A stretch of DNA of 49,719 bases, taken from positions 1 to 49,719 of the forward strand of contig JFHB01000222.1 in the NCBI GenBank assembly GCA_000729835.1, written 5' to 3'. The notes under the pieces were generated by a model that saw only the letters and a list, made by a program, of their open reading frames with translations, did not search any database and was not told where the DNA came from. Below, in pieces: positions 1-10,744 of this stretch (position 1 is the stretch's first letter; each line of letters begins with the position of its first letter). This DNA is from Atkinsonella hypoxylon (taxonomy: Eukaryota > Ascomycota > Sordariomycetes > Hypocreales > Clavicipitaceae). The position numbers were made by a program, and so were the translations under genes.

Positions 1-2270
1 TTTTAGTTTAATCTTCTAAAGCTTCTTTTTACTTAATAGAGTATTATATCTCTATAGTATAAACTCTAAAGGGCTAGGCTATAATTCTCTTCTTAATTAG
101 TATATAAAGAGTCCTTTTAGGTCTATATTCCTTTATCTTAAACGTTAAAGTTACTATAGTATTATTAGTAGAGTTTCTCTTAAGAATAGCTTTTAGTAAA
201 ATATATATTAAGTAATAATTAGAAATATTAATCTTATTAAAGATTTAATCTAATATTTCTTTCTTTTTTTTATTAGGCTTTTAATAGTTTAATGTTTTTT
301 TACTAAATTCTTTAACTTAAGAATAATACTATTTTATAATATAGTAGTTAAAGTAATTAATCTAAAATACTATAAGTCTATAAAGATAACTTTCTATACT
401 AAAAAAGCTTTATATAAGAATAGGTAGCACTAGATTATTTAATTTTACTATTAAAATACTTACTCTTTAATTATACTTTATAAAGCTAATTTTATTATTA
501 TACTAGTAAAACTAGCATTAATCTATATAATAACCTTTCTTACTGCAGTAATAGTAGTAATGCTGCCTTATATAGCTTCTAGTTATATAAGTTCTAAAGC
601 TTTAGGCATTATTATATATATTAACAGTATTAATATATATATTCTACCTTTCTCTTTTCTTCTTCCTAAATTTCTTTTTAAAAAGCTTTATAATATTTAT
701 CTTTAAAACTATTTACTTTATAAGTATAATCTTTATATCTTTAAACTTCTAGGTTAAATTATCTATTTAATCTTTTACTTTTAAAATAAGCTATATAATT
801 TCCTTAGCCTTATAACTAAAATTACTTATACTATAATACTTAGAACTTCTTCTGCCTAGAGGTATATAAAGGTAGTCTCTTTTATTATTATAGAGTTTAG
901 AATTATAGTCTTTTAGCTCTATTCTAGCTTATATATACTAGCTAAGCTACTCTAATAACTCTCTATAGAGTATTATAATAAACTTAGCTCTAGTAACTTT
1001 TATTTAATCTATAAAGCTAGTAAGTATAGTATTTAGTAAGGCCTTATAAATATAATTAAACTAAGAGGTTATACTACACTATATATAGAGCTTAGCGCTA
1101 ATTATAGCAGCTTAATACTCTTAAAGCTAATAAAGAGTATCTTTTATAGTTCTTAAATAGTTTCTCTTTAGGTCTTTAAGCTTCTTATTAGCTTACTTCT
1201 TTTAATCCTAAGAAGTAGCTTTATACTAAAGTAAAAGCTACTTTTTAGCTTCTTTTTAATTATATAAGGTATAAATAATCTTTATATACTTATAGATTAA
1301 TAGGTTAATATAGTAAATAAATATTTTTTATTAGTTTTCCTTTAAAATAAATAAGGTTTCTATTTTTAGCTTAAAGCTAGTTAAGTAATTAAGAATATTT
1401 TCTCCTTTAAATTAATATATATTAAACTTCTTATTAAAGGTAGCCTAAGCTTACTGCTTTTTAATAGCTTTATCTATAGCTTTAGTAAGAGCCTTATAAG
1501 GTATAGCTATAGCGCTATTAGTACTAGCCTTTTTATCTTAAGTATTTAATTCTATTATAACCTTAGGTTTTAAAATAACTTTTTTAGAAGATTTACTAGA
1601 TTAGCTAAGGCTAGTATTAGCTGCTTTAAATATAGAGCTTATGCTTTTTTTTAAAAGATATAGAATACTAAACTTATATAAATAACTAGTAAAATAGCTT
1701 AATATAGAAAGTAGGTATAAAAAGAACAATTAATCTTACTTAGTAGAAAAAGTATAATATATATAATTCTCTATATTAGCTATACTTTTAATGCTTTTAC
1801 CTTCTACTTCTATAGTTATATAAGCTCTTAACGCTAAGATATAAAGGCTAAGAACTTAATTACTAATAATAGTAAATATAAAGATAACTACTAAGATAAG
1901 GATAAAAGAGAAATTTTTCTCTATAATTAAATAACTATAACGTTTAAGAGACCTAAAAACTTCCTTTTTACTATATTAAGGCTATTTTAGCTAAGGGTAA
2001 AATAGAGGTTAAATAGGCTAGCTAGTATTTATAATATAGCAATTATCTTTAACTAAGCTTAGCTCTTTTTAGCTTAAAAAAGCTGCAGAAATTTTCTTTC
2101 TCTCTTAATTAAATAATCCCTTATAATATAGAGCTTTTATCTCTATAATTTCCTTTTTTCTTATATTAGCAATATTTAAGCTAAAGTACTCTTCTATCTT
2201 TAATACTTAGTAGCTTTTCCTTCTTTCTTCTAGGATCTCTATAAAAAACCTTTTAATTATATAATGCACT
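1..2270 (-). pseudogene. gag: gag and start of pol of Gypsy G1b (RIP-degraded)
   Basis: Gag would form the virus-like particle in which the element's RNA is reverse transcribed. The clearest mark is a CCHC zinc knuckle at 515-556 on the minus strand. There the second and last Cys codons are intact, the first Cys reads TAC, the His reads TAT and the Gln before the last Cys reads TAA, each one transition from the expected codon. The partner copy at 14978-15019 keeps the first Cys but has lost the second, so together they define the knuckle. Upstream sequence aligns throughout with 13260-15000. Stops are TAA/TAG only. The start codon cannot be placed and the frame is dead. Confidence 0.72.
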
Positions 2271-2304
2271 TTAATTAGAATAAGTCTCTAGTAAAGCCTC
2301 TATT

Positions 2305-2785
2305 TTTATTGCCTTAAAACTAAACCTCTAAATAACTATATAGCTTACACTAAAGTAAGTAGTAATATAGTGTACATTAAGATTAAAGAGAATTAGTAAA
2401 GAGCAAGATATTTATTAGTATATACTATTAAACAATAGTAGGTAAGAAGATTAAATAGTTAGAAAAGGCAGAAATAAAATATTAATTATAGCTTAGAAGA
2501 TATATATACGCAAAAGGAGCTAAATATACTAAAGAGTTAGAGAAAGTGTTACTAGCAGTAAAGTAATGTCTCTTAAGAGTTAAGTGTTATAAATTAAAAC
2601 AGGCTAAAAGATATTAATTAATTAAAAAGAGCTAAAGCTAAAAAGAGCTAGCAGAAGCTGCTTATACACTTGCTTAAACTATCTCAATGTCTAGGCGATG
2701 CGCACTCTTATAGAGAAAAATCTGTATGTAGCATCCCTTGCAAAGCTAATATAAGAGCGCAAGGGGGTAACCCCGCCGCGACACA
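2305..2785 (-). repeat. 5' LTR of Gypsy G1b
   Basis: Read on the minus strand it starts TGTGTCGCGG at 2785 and ends in TTTATTGCC-type sequence at 2305. It is about 481 bp, against 486 bp for both LTRs of the copy at 12745-32107. The first 100 bases (2680-2785) are unusually GC-rich and carry the same stem-loop (GCGC, then CTCTTATA with its complement) as the other 5' LTR. Confidence 0.85.
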
Positions 2786-2869
2786 ATAGCTAGAAGAGGC
2801 CTTCTTTATAGGCCTACTAAAGCTAACAGTTATAAACATTAACGTGCTTTAAAGTAGTCTTAATTTAAG

Positions 2870-3720
2870 GAATATTAAGAGTTATAAGACGAATTGTCTA
2901 AAGGTTATTACATTAGATAATAGAGGGTTAGTTGCTAATATTTAGCTTAAGACCTAATTAGTTAAGAAGCCTAAATATAGAGATTAAGTCTTTTACTGTT
3001 ATAGAAAGAGCTAAAAGCTCTACTTCTATAGAGGAAGTTATAACTGTAGGTTGCTTAGTTGCTTACTAACTAATTGCTCTACTAAAGAGACTAAAGAAAG
3101 AGCCTTATAACAATTTATAGGTTACTTTATTGTTAGCGTAAGCAGCATTAGAAGCTACTATAAGCTCTTGTTAGTTGCTATTAGAGAATTAAATAGCAAG
3201 AAATTAAGTAAGAAAGAGGTAGATAACTACTCCTATAGCTACTTTATAGTAATATTTAGAGGGATTCTAAAGGTGCTTAAAGAGTCTAGATACAGCAAGG
3301 GCTATATCTAGCCTTATTATTGTAGAAGGGTAGTTAATAGAACTAATAAGCTTTTAATACTAGTATATCTGTTAAGAAGAGGCTTATTGCTAGTTCCTTT
3401 TAAGTTGTTATTCTAGAATTAAGTAGGTTTTCTTAGGTATCTTTCTAGAGAGAAATTTATTAGCAATTTTCTCTATATAAGAGTCTTATAAAAGCTAGGT
3501 CTTTTAAAGCTTTTAATTGCAGATAATTTAAATTCTAAGAAACTACTTTAAATCCCCTAAGATCTTTATTTTATAACTATCTTAAAGTCCTTATATAATT
3601 TCTTATACTTTATCCCTATTTTTAGATTAGAAGATAAGTACAATATTATCTATAAAGTAAAAGATAACTACTGTATCTAAGATTATAATGTAAGGGTCTT
3701 CTGTAACTACTTATAGTTAT
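2870..3720 (+). pseudogene. Unidentified decayed reading frame between two transposons
   Basis: One plus-strand frame (in register with base 2889) runs about 274 codons with only about a dozen stops. All are TAA or TAG, several followed by long clean stretches (for example about 3160-3310), which is better than its AT-rich surroundings. The N-terminal part has a Cys/Tyr-rich segment (F-Y-C-Y-R-K-S, then several more Cys over about 30 residues) and Lys/Glu-rich stretches follow. I do not recognise the family. It lies between the 5' end of Gypsy G1b and the 3' LTR of Copia A and does not recur elsewhere in the window. It could be a RIP-damaged host gene caught between repeats, or part of another transposon. 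No start codon is assigned. Confidence 0.42.
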
Positions 3721-3845
3721 AGTCTTTAAAGAGTTAAAGAGAGATCTTTTTGCTAAAGATAAAGGGACTTTCTTAGGCTATATAGAGCTCTAAGAAGCAA
3801 TAAAGCCTATTCTAGTTTTTTAAATCTATTAGGATAATTAATGTA

Positions 3846-3850
3846 AATAG
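3846..3850. repeat. Presumed left target-site duplication of Copia A
   Basis: AATAG directly precedes the first base of the 3' LTR of Copia A. The matching right copy lies beyond the window, so this is inferred only from the 5-bp duplications of the other Copia copies. Confidence 0.35.
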
Positions 3851-4557
3851 TTTTGAAAATAATAGGGATTACAGGACTAGATATCTAAGAGGGTAGTGGT
3901 CTCTTAGATTTAGCACCTGTAATTGCTCCTAGCAATTATCACGTAGTGGAAGCAGCAGCAGCCTAAATCAAGCTGTAGTGTATAGTATAGATCACGTAGA
4001 GGCAATAGATAACTGTAATAGTAGTATCTTTATATTGAGAGCGCTGTAACAAACTTAGTAAGGGTAGGATCTTGAATCTTTCTAGTCCCTTATAGACTTA
4101 CTAACTATATTAGCGAGCTGTAGTTGCTAGAAGGGGCTTGTAGGCTACTTTATAATTTCCGCAAAAAGATTTACTATATAAAAACAAAAAAATCAACTTA
4201 TAGCTATATAAATAAGACGCCTACGTGTATAATTTAACAAATTCCACTAATAATAAGCAACCCTTATAAGTAACTCTATCTAACAATTATACTATTAAAT
4301 AGCCCTAATTCTTAGCTTTTAAATAGTATACTTCTTGAATTTCTACTATTGCTAGTTGTAGAGAAAATCGCTGTTAAAGTTAACTATAGGTTAGGTAACT
4401 TTGCCTTAGTTAATTCTAGATGTTTTGCATCTAGTAACAGCAATATCTCTACTAAAAATCAACGTAATAAGACCTAGTTAGGGTTACGTAATAGAGCAAC
4501 TAATAGGCAACTACTAAGCATAAAAAATAGGCTATATAGGGTAGCTTATTTTTAACA
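3851..4557 (-). repeat. 3' LTR of Copia A
   Basis: It is 707 bp. Read on the minus strand it starts TGTTAAAAATAAGC at 4557. It carries the 10-bp tandem duplication (two copies of CTAYTAGTTG) shared with the LTRs of Copia B and absent from C, D and E. Its last bases read TTTTGAAAA on the plus strand, where the others have TATTGAAAA. The LTR would hold promoter and polyadenylation signals. Confidence 0.9.
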
Positions 4558-4570
4558 CTCCCTCTAGAAA
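4558..4570 (-). other. Polypurine tract of Copia A
   Basis: Minus strand TTTCTAGAGGGAG lies directly against the LTR start. It is identical in position and sequence to the tracts of E and B. It would prime plus-strand DNA synthesis. Confidence 0.75.
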
Positions 4571-4715
4571 TATAAGAAGTAACTAGTTCTATAAGCAACT
4601 TAGCTCCTTTAAAAGATATCTAAGTTAGAATTAACTAATAAAATACAGTACTAATAATAGAACTAAATAACATAACTAATTCCAGCAATTCCAGGGTAGT
4701 TATAGTTAAATATAA

Positions 4716-7583
4716 CTAGTTGTTGTTAATTGTTTTTGTTGTTTTCGATTTTTAACTATTTTTTGTTGCTTTTCGATTTTTTAAGTGTTTTTGTTGCTTT
4801 TATAAGCTAGCTAGAAAGCTCTAGTAACTTAATAAATTGTTAATGCTTTTAAATAGTAAGAGGCTTAGTTAGGCTATCTGCTAGCATCTAATTTATATTA
4901 ATATAACTAACCTTAGCTATACCTTTACGAATCTTTTCCCTAATGTAGTTAAACTTTAAAAGGGTGTACTTAGTTCTACTATACAATGTTAGGTTGTAAG
5001 CAGTAACTATAGTGCCTTAATTATTACACCTAATAGGAATAGAAGGGGTTAAAGGCAGCTTTATCTCCTTAAAAAGGCTGTAGAGCTACTCTAATTCCCT
5101 AATAGCTTTAGATAATACATTAGATTCTGCTTCTAAAGTGGAAAGAGCAATAGTACTAGCTTTTTTCGATTTCCAGCTAATAGGTCCACTAGCTAGCTTA
5201 TATAGATAAGCATAGGTTAATTTAGAAGAGACTTTATTACTAGTAAAATCGCTATTATAATAACTAAGGAGGGTCTTAAGTACTTCTTTAGAGCTAGAAG
5301 CTTTAGAAGAAGACCCTATAGGGTGTGGACTAGAACGCTTATAAATAATAGCAAAGCTTCTAGTACTACTTAAGTACCTTAGGAGGTGCTTAGAGGCGTT
5401 TAGGTGCTCTATATAGGGCTTAGCTAGGAAGGTTAATAGCTACTAAACAGAAAAAGCAATATTAGCCCTAGTTAGCAATATTAGGTACATTATAGTGCCT
5501 ATTATGCTCTAATAAAGCTTATAATTAGATTTTAAGAGGAGTTTTGTAACTAGTTGCTTTAGAATTCCCGGCTGTATAGAGATAGAAGCTAGCTTAGCAT
5601 CTAGCATTTTGAATCTTTCTAGGGCTTTAAGGATGTATTAAGATTAGTGGATTTTAATAGACCTTTTAGACCTATTACAGGTGATTTACACACCTAGAAA
5701 GAATTCTACTAGTCCTCTATCTTCTATTGGATAAGCTTAATTTAGTAGCTTTTTAAGCTTATTAATATATTGTAAATTAGGCCCAATTAGAAGACAGTTA
5801 TCTACATAAGTAGCAATATATGTAGATATAGCTAGGTTATAAAAGACTGCTGGGTCTAATATAAGAGGTTTAAATCTATGCTTTTAAAGTAATTCTATTA
5901 GAATTTGCTGCTATTCTCTAGGACTTTGCTTTAGACTATAGAGGGATTTTTCTAGCTTAATTACTTGCTCTTTAGAGGGCTTATAATTACAGCTTTTTAG
6001 TAGCTTAGCTACTAATAGCGTTACTTCTGCAAATTCAACGAATCTATTTAGGATTTCTATATAAATAGCTTCTTTTAGCTTGCTATTTAAAAACGCTCCT
6101 ATAAAATCAATTTGCTTAACTTCCTAGTTATTAAAAGCTGCAAGAGCTAATAATATATGCTAGCTAGGAGGAATACTAGTTGCAGCAAAGGTCTTTAGGT
6201 AATCTTAACCTTCTATTTGTATAAATCCCTTAGCAATAAGGCAGGCCTTATATTTTATAGAATTATTTTCTTTATCCTTTTTTAGCCTATAAACAAGCCT
6301 ATTCTTTAGAACTCTTCAGCCCTTAGGTACTTAGTCTTTCCCTATAAATTTAAAGGTTCTAGCAGCTAATAGCTGCTTAAATTCGCTATAGGTAGCTTCT
6401 ATCTAATGCTGCTTAGTAGAGCTTTTTAGGGCTTACTTCTATATATTAGGAAGTTTATCCTTGCTATTAGAAGTAATAGCTGCTTTAGTCCTTGCCTTAA
6501 AGCATAGATCCTTAATTAAGGAAAATATATCTCTATCTAAATCTATAGTATCAGCATCAGCTTTAGCTTCTATAGTAGCTTCTATAGGTGTTTCTATAGG
6601 TATAGGGGCTTTAGGGGCCTCTATAGCTTCTATAGAGTTGCTTAGTAGAAGAGCTTAATTTTCTATAGGTTCTAGTGGATAATTTAGCACATCTAGATAA
6701 CTAGGATAAGGATACTTAAGAGTATAATTATCTTCTAACTGCTAGTTATTAATTTCTCCCTCTAAAGAATTATCTACTATAGAACTAATAGGAACCTTAG
6801 GGATACTCTATAAAATAGGACCTATTCCTTCTATAATTTTAACGAAGCTAGTCTTTATAATAGCTCGTTTAGAGGGAATGTATATTAAATATACATTAGA
6901 ACCTAGTGTAGCTAAAAGTCTACTAGGAATAGTTCTTTTAGCTAGCTTCTGCAACCTAGATTGTTATTCTAAAGGAATTAGAACTTCACAATAGGAGCCT
7001 ATAGCCCTTATTTTAGTAAAATTAGGCTTATAGGTCTTAGAAGGCTCTAAATCAGCTAGATATAGCTGTTTAGAACTTAGTGGTTTAGTACTATTTGCAG
7101 TAGTATTAACTAAATCCACTATAGCAGGAAGGATGTAAGACTATAGATATAGAGGTAATTGTAACCACTGTAGGGTAGCACGTAAACAGTCTAGAAGTAC
7201 CCTTATAGCTCTCTCTATTAGCCTATTCTGTTTATAAATATAGGGGCAAGAGGTGCTAAAGCAAATACCCTTAGAAGATAGCTAAGCTTGCAACCTAGTA
7301 TCGATTTCTATACTACTATCAAAATAAAGGTGTTTAGGGTAGCAGTTATACTGGTTTTTTAATTCCTTAAAGAAGCTTTTAATACAGCTATAGAGAGTAA
7401 AACCCTCTTTATTAGCTAGATTAAAAGACCACTTATACCGTGATTTTCTATCAATTAGAAAAAGAACTAAAGGCCTCTTATTGTGCAGTATAGGCTCTAT
7501 TTTAATGGTATCTCCCTCTATAATATCTAAACATCTAGGGGGGTTAGGAATAGCATGCTTGCTAGGTCTTCTAACAGCTTTAG
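4716..7583 (-). pseudogene. pol: Copia A pol, integrase C-terminus, RT and RNase H (RIP-degraded)
   Basis: Read on the minus strand this gives, in order, the end of the integrase, a spacer rich in Pro, Ser, Ile and Ala, an RVT_2 reverse transcriptase, and a Ty1/Copia-type RNase H with the 'adslTKPLai'-like end. The catalytic YVDD motif reads Tyr-Val-Asp-Asn at 5797-5808, the second Asp having become Asn (GAC to AAC). Many TAA/TAG stops replace Gln and Trp codons. The frame continues upstream at 45772-48006 across the B insertion. Domain order integrase then RT marks it as Copia rather than Gypsy. Confidence 0.9.
7579..7583. repeat. Left target-site duplication of Copia B (TTTAG)
   Basis: TTTAG at 7579-7583 recurs at 45767-45771, directly outside the two B LTRs. 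The undisrupted sequence in E reads ACAGCTTTAGCTTAG near 36943-36957, containing a single TTTAG. Confidence 0.92.
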
Positions 7584-7649
7584 TGTTAAAAATAAGCTAC
7601 CCTGTATAGCCTATTTTTATGCTTGCTAGTTGCCTGTTAGTTGCTCTAT

Positions 7650-7655
7650 CACGTG
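7650..7655. promoter_or_regulatory. CACGTG palindrome in Copia LTR
   Basis: CACGTG is the core site of bHLH regulators. It is also present at 10800-10805 (D), 40983-40988 (E) and 49210-49215 (C), and reads TACGTA in the more mutated LTRs. Position about 67 bases into the LTR fits an upstream activating site. Binding is inference only. Confidence 0.35.
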
Positions 7656-7955
7656 ACCCTAACTAGGTCTTGTTACGTTGATTTTTGATAGAGATATCGC
7701 TGTTACTAGATGCGAAACATCTAGAATCGACTAAGGCAAAGTTGCCTAACCTATAGTTAACTTTAACTGCGATTTTCTCTACAACTAGCAATAGTAGAAA
7801 TTCAAGAAGTATACTATTTAAAAGCTAAGAATTAGGGCTATTTAATAGTATAATTGTTGGATAGAGTTGCTTATAAGAGTTACTTATTATTAGTAGAATT
7901 TATTAAATTGTACACATAGGTGTCTTATTTATATAGCTATAAGTTGATTTTTTTG

Positions 7956-7966
7956 TTTTTATATAG
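7956..7966 (+). promoter_or_regulatory. TATA-like element of Copia LTR promoter
   Basis: TTTTTATATAG follows a T-rich tract. It is conserved at 11106-11116 (D), 49516-49526 (C) and in all other Copia LTRs here. It is the best candidate for the core promoter, about 370 bases into the LTR. Confidence 0.4.
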
Positions 7967-8294
7967 TAAATCTTTTTGCAGAAATTATAAAGTAGCCTAT
8001 AAGCCCCTTCTAGCGACTATAGCCCGCTAATATAGTTAGTAGGTCTATAAGGGACTAGAAAGATTTAAGATTCTACTCTTACTAACTTATTCGTTACAGC
8101 GCTCTTAATATAAGATACTACTATTATTATAGTTATCTACTGCCTCTATGTAATCTATATTATACACTACAGCTTAATTTAGGCCGCTGCTGCTTCCACT
8201 ACGTAATAATTACTAGGAGCAATTATAGGTGCTAAATCTAAGAGACCACTACCCTCTTAGATATCTAGTCCTGTAATCCCTATTATTTTCAATA

Positions 8295-8308
8295 GGTTAT
8301 AAGCCCGG
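8295..8308 (+). other. Primer binding site of Copia B (half-tRNA iMet type)
   Basis: GGTTATAAGCCCGG lies directly after the LTR. With one RIP change restored (TATAA from TATGA) it is complementary to the anticodon stem-loop of initiator tRNA-Met, including the CAU anticodon. Drosophila copia and yeast Ty5 prime from the same internal tRNA region rather than the 3' CCA end. Confidence 0.7.
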
Positions 8309-9260
8309 AAGACCTATCTACAAGCTGTTAGCCCGCTGAAAATCTACTATTGTGTACTGTATTACCCACTAGAAGCTATATTAAGACCTGCGCTAGCAGC
8401 TATCGCTGCTAAAATTAGTAGCTTGCTGGAAGCTATTAATACCTGCTGCACACACATCGCCAGCCACTATACTGGTGTTTTTCATTCTGCCCACCCTGTA
8501 CCTCCTGCACTAGTTCTATGCACCCTGTGCATATACACTTTTAAAGCTATTCTTAATAGCTAGGTTCTATTGTTGCGCAACATTAAAATATATATATCTA
8601 TATACATTACATTTGCACTGTAAATCGTTTTATTAGGCACTGCCTAATCAATTATTTCTATTAAGAAATAAGCTTAGCGCTGCACTGCATTGCTCGTTGT
8701 TGTGCTGTTATCTTGTATATTGTGCACCCTATGCACCTCTGTTAGTAGCTATACTACAATTTGTAGTGCACGCCTAATAGCTCTTGTTGTAGATATTTCT
8801 GTGTTTTCGGTTGCAGAATTAATTTGTGTGGTAATCCTACTAGTTAGGATTTTAAAGTAGAAATTAGCTAGATATCCCTAAATTGGCTGTGCTTAAGTCT
8901 CTACTAATTTGTTAGAACCTAATTAGAGAAGAATCTCCTGAATTTTTTAGCTAAAAATAGCTAGGACCTATATTTTATGCCCCTTGCAACCGCTTGTTAA
9001 TCTAGTCTGCTATACAAATTGTATGTGCATATAGATCGCGATACAACGTAGCCTTAGAGCCTGTTATACCTGTTATAAAAGAAATTGGTAAAAAATCTTA
9101 GTATAATTTCTGAAGATATAGGGCACTTCTAGGCCTATAATAGAGCAATCTATTGATATCTAGTAAAGGTTATTACTGTTATTTACTACTAATTTCCACT
9201 GTAATTTAGCTATAATTAGCTATAAAAGAGCGTTAAATTAGCTATTTTTAAACCCTTAAA
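8309..9260 (+). other. Long untranslated leader of Copia B
   Basis: About 950 bases lie between primer site and gag with no convincing frame. The segment is rich in short inverted repeats, for example an ACTACAATTTGTAGT palindrome near 8753-8767 and an ATTTCTATTAAGAAAT hairpin near 8654-8669. It is conserved in A, D and E. RNA packaging or dimerisation signals are plausible but unproven. Confidence 0.55.
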
Positions 9261-10744
9261 ATAGCACTAAAAGGAACAGGCAAGGGAAAGAGCATAAGCC
9301 CTAAACGGGGTAGTAGTTCTAGTACACTAGCTAATCCAGCTGCTGCTACTAGCTTTTCTAGTCCAGCAAGGTCCCCCCCTCAGCCAGTAGATTTCTCTTC
9401 TAATGAAGAAGATTATACAGCTAAGAAGGCTCTAAAAGAAGCTAGATTAGCTTCTGAAAGAGTAGTGCAAGTCTATAATGTTTAAGCTGATCTAAAAGCT
9501 TAAATAGATAAGCAACAAGAGACCCTAAATAGATTCATTAGGTATAGTGAAGCAAAACAAAGCCAAAATAAAGGTAATATAGCTAATTTACTAAGTAAAT
9601 TAGATACTATAATTACATCTATAGGTAATCTCTCAATAGGGTCTCCTAAGGCAGATCCTGTTACTTCTAAGACTTCTAAAGTCTCTTTTAAAGCCCCTAA
9701 ACCTTCTAGTTCTAATAGTGCTACTTTTCTGCCTACTTTTAATGAAGGCACTATAAAAGAGCTAAATAAGAAGGTCCACTTAATTCTAGAGGCTGCTAAG
9801 CTAAAAGGCCCTAAAAATTTTGAACAGTAGAAGCAAGCTTTAACTATTCAATTTAGGGCACTAGGATTTCCTTAATTTATTGATAATCCTAGTATAGCTA
9901 GTACATTAGTAGATTTAGAGCAAGCTATTATCCTTATAATTATAAGAGATAGTTGCTAATCTAGACCTTAAGCTGCTATAAGCTAGCATAAGTCCTCTGT
10001 AGATGCTTATAACGTTCTAGTTAGGCAATATTCGCAGAGTGCTAAAATATAATGTAGTACGCTATATACTAGTTATTATAACTTATTGTTTTTGAACTAT
10101 AATGGATCTTTAGAGGCCTTTAATGCTGAATTTAATAATTTACTAGCTAGATTATAGCTCTATAGTGTAGCTATTAATCCTATTAACTAGGTAAATTATT
10201 ATATTAATGCTTTAAAGAAGACCTTCCCTAGCTAGGCTAAAAGGCAGCGATATTCTATTAGAGCTGCTAGAGCATAAGGTCTATCTGTAAAAATGCTAAA
10301 TTTACAGTTCCTTATAGCTAACTTCTTAAAAGAATAAAGAGATAAAAGCTCCTCTATATCTAAGGCTCTTAGTTATAAAGCTTCTAATTCTAATAGTTCT
10401 AATAATAATAAAGCTAACTAAGGAAAGAATCCTCTTAATTAGAAGAAGAATTCCGATTCTAATTCTAACAATTCTAATGCCTCTAAAGATATAGATAAAG
10501 CCTTTAAGAATAAGAAGAAGTAGAAGGGCCGAAGAAGAAGTAACAAAAATTCTAGGAATAAGGATGGAGAAGCTACTTTTGCTATAGGTTGTTATAACCT
10601 ATCCACTAGCAACTAGGATACTATAGAATCTAATGATTCTAGCAGTTCTAGTAGTGATAATTCTTACGATTTAGATACAGAATCTACTACTAGTGATACT
10701 AGTACTACTAGTAATAATACCCCTTCTTTTAACTATTCTAATAG
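9261..10744 (+). pseudogene. gag: gag (5' part of gag-pol) of Copia B, interrupted by Copia D
   Basis: Gag is the capsid-type protein of the element. The ancestral start codon at 9261 reads ATA where copies D and E keep ATG, a single RIP change. The protein begins with a Lys/Gly/Ser-rich basic stretch. It then has a helical gag domain of the Copia type (about residues 170-390), an Asn/Ser-rich segment, a Lys/Arg-rich tract, and an acidic Ser/Asp/Thr-rich tail at about 10610-10720. No CCHC zinc knuckle is visible. TAA/TAG stops replace Gln and Trp. It ends abruptly at 10744, where the LTR of Copia D starts, well before the protease. Confidence 0.88.
10740..10744. repeat. Left target-site copy of Copia D (AATAG)
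   Basis: AATAG precedes the D LTR. Element E has AATGG at this point of gag. No right-hand copy next to a D 3' LTR exists in the window, consistent with loss of D's 3' end. Confidence 0.5.

Larger units (their letters stand above)
1..2785 (-). mobile_element. Ty3/Gypsy element G1b, 5' part, truncated by window edge
   Basis: This is a minus-strand copy of the family that also occupies 12745-32107. Its 5' LTR is at 2305-2785 and its internal part runs left to base 1, matching roughly 12745-15530 of the other copy in reverse. It is very AT-rich with almost no CpA/TpG, as expected after RIP. The rest of the element, including most of pol and the 3' LTR, lies outside the window, so no target duplication can be checked. 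Confidence 0.88.
3851..7583 (-). mobile_element. Ty1/Copia element A, 3' part (outer element)
   Basis: This is the left fragment of a minus-strand Copia element: 3' LTR, polypurine tract and the C-terminal two thirds of pol. It stops at the TTTAG duplication (7579-7583), where Copia B inserted, and continues at 45767. Joining the fragments restores the order seen at 36930-36960 of the complete element E, which proves the split. Confidence 0.9.
7584..8294 (+). repeat. 5' LTR of Copia B
   Basis: It is 711 bp, from TGTTAAAAATAAGC to TTTTCAATA (expected ancestral end TTTTCAACA). It has the A/B-type 10-bp tandem duplication near 7621-7640. It contains a CACGTG palindrome (7650-7655), hairpins at 7706-7724 and 7734-7747, and a TATA-like box at 7956-7966. 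The first 150 bases are less mutated than the matching part of the 3' LTR. Confidence 0.93.

Noticed and set aside
6461..6658. 65-codon plus-strand open frame
   Set aside because: Antisense to the Copia A pol spacer. The same antisense frame appears at 35812-36027 over E, so it follows the real minus-strand frame.
9500..9751. 83-codon minus-strand open frame, also seen in plus orientation at 38902-39162 and 47513-47704
   Set aside because: Shadow of gag in B, E and A. It always lies opposite the gag coding strand.
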